DNA of 64,000 bases, taken from the NCBI RefSeq assembly GCF_943590815.1, contig NZ_CALSBS010000022.1, positions 1 to 64,000 on the forward strand, written 5' to 3'. The position numbers and the translations under genes were made by a program. This document shows positions 59,431 to 64,000 of this stretch, piece after piece. Each line of letters begins with the position of its first letter. The first letter of the stretch is position 1. Source of the stretch: Pseudocitrobacter vendiensis (GTDB taxonomy: Bacteria; Pseudomonadota; Gammaproteobacteria; Enterobacterales; Enterobacteriaceae). The notes beneath the pieces are model-generated. The model made no database searches and was not told the DNA's origin. It saw only the letters and a program-made list of their open reading frames with translations.

Positions 59431-59973
59431 TCAGAAGTTAGCGCTGACGCCGACGTAGGGGCCATCCGCCACGGCGCTGTCGCGATTGCCATCTTTGCCG
59501 GCGAGGTTGATATAGCGGTACCCCGCTTCCACGCTCAACGGACGCATAAGCATAAAACGACCACCCGCGTTGGCTTCTTCGTAATCTTTTACGCCGCTGG
59601 AAAGCGAGTCCGGCGAGTAGTAATACTCACCAAACAGACGGAAACGTTCACCAATTTGCCACTGCAACCCGCCGCCAACCGCCGCCGCGTAACCATCATC
59701 ACCGTAGTTCGGGCTAAGATAAACACCTTTGCCGCCCGCGGTAGCCATGAACGGCCCTAATGGAATGTTCATTCCCAATGCCGCACCCACGATATCGCCG
59801 TGATCGTCGTTATGCGCCCAGTTACCGCTCAGCGCCAGGCCCGTCGATTCGGTGCCAAAGCCGACGCCAAGGTTGGTATACTCTTCGCCAGCCTGGCCGC
59901 TGATGCTGATTGCATTTGCCGCGACCGGGAGCAACAGCATCCCCATCAGGCCAAATAGTATGCTCTTTTTCAT
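59431..59973 (-). CDS. yfaZ: YfaZ-family outer-membrane protein
   Basis: A 180-residue beta-barrel-like protein with a signal peptide cleaved near VAANA|ISISGQ. Repeated amphipathic strands, high glycine and tyrosine, and a C-terminal phenylalanine (YVGVSANF) suggest outer-membrane insertion. Function is unknown. The start at 59973 is chosen because AAAGGA precedes it; an ATG at 59991 would add a short charged leader. Confidence 0.88.
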   Translation of the reverse strand: MKKSILFGLMGMLLLPVAANAISISGQAGEEYTNLGVGFGTESTGLALSGNWAHNDDHGDIVGAALGMNIPLGPFMATAGGKGVYLSPNYGDDGYAAAVGGGLQWQIGERFRLFGEYYYSPDSLSSGVKDYEEANAGGRFMLMRPLSVEAGYRYINLAGKDGNRDSAVADGPYVGVSANF

Positions 59974-60228
59974 TTTAATCCTTTCCCGCAAGCACAGTGT
60001 GAATTACCAAAAATCAGGCGAATTGTACTGCTGAATATCGCCAAATCCATGAACTAAAAGGGCGATCACTCTTCAAATTGTAAGTAATTGCGACTTGAAA
60101 GTATTACCAAAAGTTAAGGAATGAGGGGCTTAATATGGCCTTTTCTCTCGTTCCGGATAAAGCTCGCAAATTCCTGACGATTATCAACGTACAATCGGAC
60201 TAACTCAGTCTGATATAAGGATTTACTC

Positions 60229-60654
60229 ATGCGACAAAGAACGATTGTATGCCCGCTCATTCAAAATAATGGTGCCTGGTTACTGTGCAAAATGGCGGAC
60301 GATCGTGGCGTCTTTCCCGGTCAATGGGCGCTTTCGGGTGGCGGAGTAGAACCTGGCGAGAAAATTGAAGAGGCATTGCGTCGTGAAATTCGCGAAGAGC
60401 TGGGAGAAAAACTGGCGTTAAGTCAGATTACGCCGTGGACCTTTAGCGACGACGTGCGCACCAAAACCTACGCCGATGGCCATCAGGAAGAGATCTATAT
60501 GATTTACCTGATTTTCGACTGCGTCAGCACCAACCGTGAGATTGTGCTGAACGATGAGTTTCAGGATTACGCGTGGGTGAAACAGGAAGATCTTGCGAGC
60601 TACGATCTGAACGTCGCCACTCGCAAGACATTGACGCTGAAAGGGCTACTTTAA
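60229..60654 (+). CDS. nudI: Nucleoside triphosphatase NudI
   Basis: A Nudix pyrimidine dNTP pyrophosphatase, 141 residues as in E. coli YfaO. The canonical Nudix box starts [20 protein letters not shown] and continues LGE, with all catalytic residues in place. The TAAGGA before the ATG is well spaced. The 3' end overlaps the convergent menE by nine bases. In K-12 ais and the arn operon lie between nudI and menE; here they do not. Confidence 0.95.
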   Translation: MRQRTIVCPLIQNNGAWLLCKMADDRGVFPGQWALSGGGVEPGEKIEEALRREIREELGEKLALSQITPWTFSDDVRTKTYADGHQEEIYMIYLIFDCVSTNREIVLNDEFQDYAWVKQEDLASYDLNVATRKTLTLKGLL

Positions 60655-62007
60655 TTCTTGCGCAACCCACTCTCGTAACTGATGGCGAGAGACCTTAATT
60701 CCGCTATTTTTCATCGTTTCCGGTAACCGCAGCCAGTGACACGGTTGCTGGAAGCCCGCCAGTCTACCTTTCACCCACGTCGCCAGCACAGAAAGTTCGA
60801 CATCGCTTTCGCAATCCACTACCGCGACCGGGCGCTGTCCGAACTCAGGGTCATCCAGCGGAACAATAAATACCTGCGAAACCGCAGGATGCGCCACAAT
60901 CACTCGCTCGACATCTTCCGGCTGGATACCTTCCCCGCCGCTAAAGAAAAGGTTATCCATACGTCCGATGATAAAGAGCTTACCGTCACGGAGCTCGCCG
61001 CGATCGCGCGTGGCAAACCACCCCTCAGCATTGACCAACGGCACAAGCGCACCATCCCGCCAGTAGCCCGAGGCCATGCTTTTCGCACGTAGCCAGACTT
61101 CACCGTTCACCAGTTTGAGCTCACGCCCGGCTAGCGGCGTTCCCACATCATCGCCGCCGTTAGCTTCACGCGCACATACGGTAGAGGCAAATTCGGTAAG
61201 ACCGTAGCCGCAGAAGGTACGGATACCCATCGCGCTTGCCTGTTCAGTCAGGTCGGCTGGAATAGCCGCGCCGCCTAACAGCACGGCTTTCAGCGACAGT
61301 GGTTGTTCATCATTCAACAAACGCCAAAGCTGGGTTGGCACTAGCGAGGCATGCGTACAGCCCTGCAGCGCCTGAGCGAGTGGTCGCTCGCTCACCGCCA
61401 TCTTCGCGCCCGAATAGAGCCAGCGCCAAAAAATCCCTTGTCCGGAGACATGGAACAGCGGCAACGACAACAGCCAGCAGTCATCTGCAGAAAACGAAAT
61501 CAAACTTAACACACCCTGTGCGCTGGCAAGATGCGCCGCACAGGTGTGTACCGCCGCTTTTGGCAGGCCCGTGGAGCCCGAAGTGAGCGTCATGGATGCC
61601 AGTCGTTCAGGTCGCCAGCCAATATCATGGTAACCCTTTGATTCTTGCAGCGTGAGGCGCGGCAGTGAGTCGGCAAACTCACTGTTTTCCAGGTTGAGCA
61701 CGTGATTCAGCGTCAACCCCGGCAGTAAAGCGTCAGTCAGCGCCGTGGGCAGACGCGGGTTAAGCGGTAAAACACGCGCCCCGCACTGTAACAATGCCAG
61801 CCAGGCCAGCACCGTTTCACCCCGGTTGCGCGCGCACAGCGCTACGCCGTCACCATCGCGTACGCCCTGCGCCTGAAAACCGGCGGCCAGCGCGTCGATT
61901 CGCTCACACAACTGCGTCCAGTGAAGCGTCTCATTGTCGAGGCGCAGCGCGGACGCAACGCCCCGCTGCTCTCGCCAGTACCGCCAGGGCCAGGTAGAAA
62001 AACTCAC
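60646..62007 (-). CDS. menE: O-succinylbenzoate-CoA ligase MenE
   Basis: An ANL-superfamily ligase that activates o-succinylbenzoate to its CoA ester in menaquinone synthesis, 453 residues (K-12: 451). The phosphate-binding loop is [16 protein letters not shown]. The A5 motif [10 protein letters not shown] and the A8 hinge region [18 protein letters not shown] are intact. The start is set at GTG 62007, which overlaps the menC stop as GTGA; an ATG at 62040 would reach well into menC and exceed the family length. Confidence 0.93.
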   Translation of the reverse strand: MSFSTWPWRYWREQRGVASALRLDNETLHWTQLCERIDALAAGFQAQGVRDGDGVALCARNRGETVLAWLALLQCGARVLPLNPRLPTALTDALLPGLTLNHVLNLENSEFADSLPRLTLQESKGYHDIGWRPERLASMTLTSGSTGLPKAAVHTCAAHLASAQGVLSLISFSADDCWLLSLPLFHVSGQGIFWRWLYSGAKMAVSERPLAQALQGCTHASLVPTQLWRLLNDEQPLSLKAVLLGGAAIPADLTEQASAMGIRTFCGYGLTEFASTVCAREANGGDDVGTPLAGRELKLVNGEVWLRAKSMASGYWRDGALVPLVNAEGWFATRDRGELRDGKLFIIGRMDNLFFSGGEGIQPEDVERVIVAHPAVSQVFIVPLDDPEFGQRPVAVVDCESDVELSVLATWVKGRLAGFQQPCHWLRLPETMKNSGIKVSRHQLREWVAQELK

Positions 62008-62969
62008 AGCAACGGCTCCAGCGACAGCATGTCCAGGCACGGTAGCGGGTTATCCGGCCAGCGACGAATCAGTTGCGCTTGCATCAGGTTCAACGTGTCG
62101 AGGCCCGGAATGGTGTTCGGCGTCAGCCAGGCCGCAATACGGGCCAGCTGCGTCAGCCCAAGGCTCGACTCAATGGAAGAGCTGATGACCGCCGTCAGCC
62201 CCAGCGCGTGCGCCGCCGTCACCTGCGCCTGCACTTTTTGCAGGCTACCGGTGAGAGTCGGTTTAATCACCACCGCGCGCACGCCGGGCTCAGCTTCGAA
62301 GCGGAAATCGTCATCGCGCAGGCTTTCATCCCACGCGATAGCAATGCCCGTTTCCGCAGCAAACGCGCGCGAATCATCGCGTGTTTTACACGGTTCTTCG
62401 AGAAACGCGATGCGATCGCGGAATGCCGGGTTGACATATTTGGCAAACTGCTGCGCTTTGAGCGGCGTCCAGGCGCGATTAGCATCCAGCCGCAGCTGCA
62501 ACTCGGGAATCGCTTCCAGCAGCAGATTAACCACCATGCCGTCGCGTACCGCCTCGTACAGTCCGACCTTCACCTTCGCGACTTTTTCGCCGGGCATATC
62601 TGCCAGCGCCAGCACCAGTTCATCCGGGTCGCCGGTACACAGCGGCGCAGCACGATAATCTGCCGTCATCGGCAGCGTGTCGTCCAGTTCCGCCAGCGCA
62701 CAACTAATGCCAAACGCCGCCGAGGGCAGGTCCGGCAACGGGGTCTCAGCGCCCTGTCGCCAGCTTTGCACCCAATTGAGTAATGCGGATTGCGCGTCGT
62801 CCAGCGTTTCACGGCTAAAACCCGGAAGTGGGGAGATTTCTCCCCAGCCTTCGCGTTCGCCGTCACGGAGCCAGACAAACAATCCGTCGCGGGTTTTTAG
62901 CCGCCGTTCGCGCAGTACCACGCCCGCGTCCATCGGTATCTGCCAGCGGTAAACCTGCGCGTACCGCAT
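62004..62969 (-). CDS. menC: o-Succinylbenzoate synthase MenC
   Basis: An enolase-superfamily enzyme dehydrating SHCHC to o-succinylbenzoate, 321 residues (K-12: 320). The catalytic lysine of the KVKVG segment, metal ligands in [15 protein letters not shown] and AWDESL, and the second catalytic lysine in VVIKPTL are present. Its ATG overlaps the menB stop by one base. Confidence 0.96.
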   Translation of the reverse strand: MRYAQVYRWQIPMDAGVVLRERRLKTRDGLFVWLRDGEREGWGEISPLPGFSRETLDDAQSALLNWVQSWRQGAETPLPDLPSAAFGISCALAELDDTLPMTADYRAAPLCTGDPDELVLALADMPGEKVAKVKVGLYEAVRDGMVVNLLLEAIPELQLRLDANRAWTPLKAQQFAKYVNPAFRDRIAFLEEPCKTRDDSRAFAAETGIAIAWDESLRDDDFRFEAEPGVRAVVIKPTLTGSLQKVQAQVTAAHALGLTAVISSSIESSLGLTQLARIAAWLTPNTIPGLDTLNLMQAQLIRRWPDNPLPCLDMLSLEPLL

Positions 62970-63826
62970 TACGGGTTCCGTTTAAATTTGCTGAAATCAG
63001 GCTGACGTTTCTGGTTAAACGCATTGCGCCCTTCCTGACCTTCTTCGGTCATGTAGAACAGCATCGTAGCGTTACCCGCCAGTTCCTGCAGGCCCGCCTG
63101 ACCATCACAGTCGGCGTTCAGCGCCGCTTTCAAACAACGCAGGGCCATCGGGCTGTTTTGCAGCATTTCGCGACACCAGCGAATGGTCTCTTTTTCGAGG
63201 TCAGCCAGCGGCACAACGGTGTTAACCAGGCCCATATCCAGCGCTTCCTGAGCATTGTACTGACGGCACAGGAACCAGATTTCACGCGCTTTTTTCTGCC
63301 CGACGATACGCGCCATGTAGGATGCGCCCCAGCCGCCGTCGAAGGAGCCGACTTTCGGGCCCGTCTGACCGAAGATGGCGTTTTCTGCCGCAATCGTCAG
63401 GTCACACATCATGTGCAGTACGTGACCGCCGCCGATGGAATAGCCTGCCACCATCGCGACTACCGGTTTCGGGCAGGTGCGGATCTGGCGCTGGAAATCG
63501 AGTACGTTCAGATGGTGCGTGCCTGCATCATCCTGGTATCCACCATAGTCACCACGCACTTTCTGATCGCCCCCGGAACAGAAGGCTTTGTCACCTTCGC
63601 CCGTCAGGACAATTACCCCGATGTTGTCGTCATAGCGTGCATCGGCCAGCGCCTGAATCATCTCTTTAACGGTCAGCGGACGGAACGCGTTACGCACCTG
63701 CGGACGGTTGATGGTGATTTTGGCAATGCCGTCAGCGGATTTCTGGTAACGAATGTCGGTGTAGCCTTCAGAACAGTCTTGCCATTCAATCGGCGCGTAA
63801 AGCATAGCTTCATCAGGATAGATCAT
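62969..63826 (-). CDS. menB: 1,4-Dihydroxy-2-naphthoyl-CoA synthase MenB
   Basis: A crotonase-family enzyme closing the naphthoquinone ring, 285 residues, exactly the K-12 length. The oxyanion-hole segment [17 protein letters not shown] and the bicarbonate-site region [18 protein letters not shown] are conserved. AGGACAC lies upstream of the ATG at 63826; the open frame extends to 63868 in the menH end and is not part of the gene. Confidence 0.97.
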   Translation of the reverse strand: MIYPDEAMLYAPIEWQDCSEGYTDIRYQKSADGIAKITINRPQVRNAFRPLTVKEMIQALADARYDDNIGVIVLTGEGDKAFCSGGDQKVRGDYGGYQDDAGTHHLNVLDFQRQIRTCPKPVVAMVAGYSIGGGHVLHMMCDLTIAAENAIFGQTGPKVGSFDGGWGASYMARIVGQKKAREIWFLCRQYNAQEALDMGLVNTVVPLADLEKETIRWCREMLQNSPMALRCLKAALNADCDGQAGLQELAGNATMLFYMTEEGQEGRNAFNQKRQPDFSKFKRNP

Positions 63827-63840
63827 AGTGTGTCCTATAG

Positions 63841-64000
63841 TCAGAGATGCACAATCTGCGCCAGACACGCCACCACGCCCTCGGGGTTTTCCCGATGCGC
63901 GTTGTGTCCGGCGTTACGAATTACATGGCAAGGCGCGGCAAGCTCATCGGCTATGGCCCTGAATTTGCTGTCGCGTTCGCCGCAGAGATACCAGAATGGG
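63841..64000 (-). CDS. menH: SHCHC synthase MenH, C-terminal end (partial)
   Basis: The last 52 codons of menH, cut off by the window end. The translation reads [20 protein letters not shown] and onward, ending CLAQIVHL. It contains the catalytic histidine of the alpha/beta-hydrolase triad in [10 protein letters not shown]. It lies 14 bases upstream of menB, completing menH-menB-menC-menE as in K-12. Confidence 0.93.
   Translation of the reverse strand, partial: PFWYLCGERDSKFRAIADELAAPCHVIRNAGHNAHRENPEGVVACLAQIVHL

Noticed and set aside
1..64000. CRISPR arrays or insertion sequences
   Set aside because: No regularly spaced identical repeats, no transposase frame and no flanking terminal inverted repeats were seen; the only repeats are REP-like units and the nrdA-nrdB palindrome.

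Overview
This window reads as a chromosomal segment of an enteric bacterium of the family Enterobacteriaceae. Most proteins look like close orthologues of Escherichia coli K-12 proteins (MepS, YejABEF, RadD, Ecotin, Mqo, OmpC, RcsBCD, GyrA, NrdAB, GlpABC, MenBCE). Gene order follows the K-12 fruBKA-to-menaquinone region, and REP-type palindromes of the familiar enteric kind sit between operons. A genus cannot be assigned from the sequence alone. The order differs from K-12 at several points, which suggests a relative such as Citrobacter, Enterobacter, Kosakonia or Atlantibacter rather than E. coli itself.

Layout. 1-7.6 kb: divergent uxuA and yeiQ (hexuronate catabolism), the GTPase yeiR, lpxT (lipid A phosphorylation), mepS (murein endopeptidase) and pdeN (c-di-GMP phosphodiesterase). 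7.6-13.2 kb: the yejABEF peptide ABC importer. 13.2-21.5 kb: yejG, bcr-rsuA, radD, rplY, yejK, yejL-yejM and a tRNA-Pro(GGG). 21.5-27 kb: an accessory block directly downstream of the tRNA. It holds a 916-residue redox fusion, a convergent AraC-type regulator, a NudK-like Nudix hydrolase and a divergent DeoR-type regulator. In K-12 this interval carries narP-ccm-nap. 27-34 kb: eco, mqo, then sulP and mgtE (absent from this position in K-12), then yojI. 34-45 kb: ada-alkB, apbE, ompC, micF, and rcsD-rcsB facing rcsC. 45-53 kb: gyrA, ubiG, nrdAB-yfaE. 53-64 kb: inaA, glpABC, yfaY, yfaZ, nudI and menE-C-B-(H).

The most unusual content is the fusion at 21758-24508. Its order is a [2Fe-2S] ferredoxin, an FAD/NAD(P)H reductase of the benzoate-dioxygenase reductase (BenC) type, a domain that resembles the FCD ligand-binding domain of GntR/FadR transcription factors, and a C-terminal cytochrome P450 with an intact haem-thiolate motif. 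This domain order is the reverse of CYP116B-type self-sufficient P450s. I know of no described enzyme with a transcription-factor ligand domain between reductase and P450. A PobR-like AraC regulator faces it tail to tail. An aromatic-acid monooxygenase with a built-in effector domain is a reasonable hypothesis, but the substrate is unknown.

Compared with K-12, several blocks are missing from their usual places: narP-ccm-nap, ato/yfa between rcsC and gyrA, glpTQ beside glpABC, and ais-arn-pmrD between nudI and menE. They could lie elsewhere in the genome. Absence is shown only for these loci.
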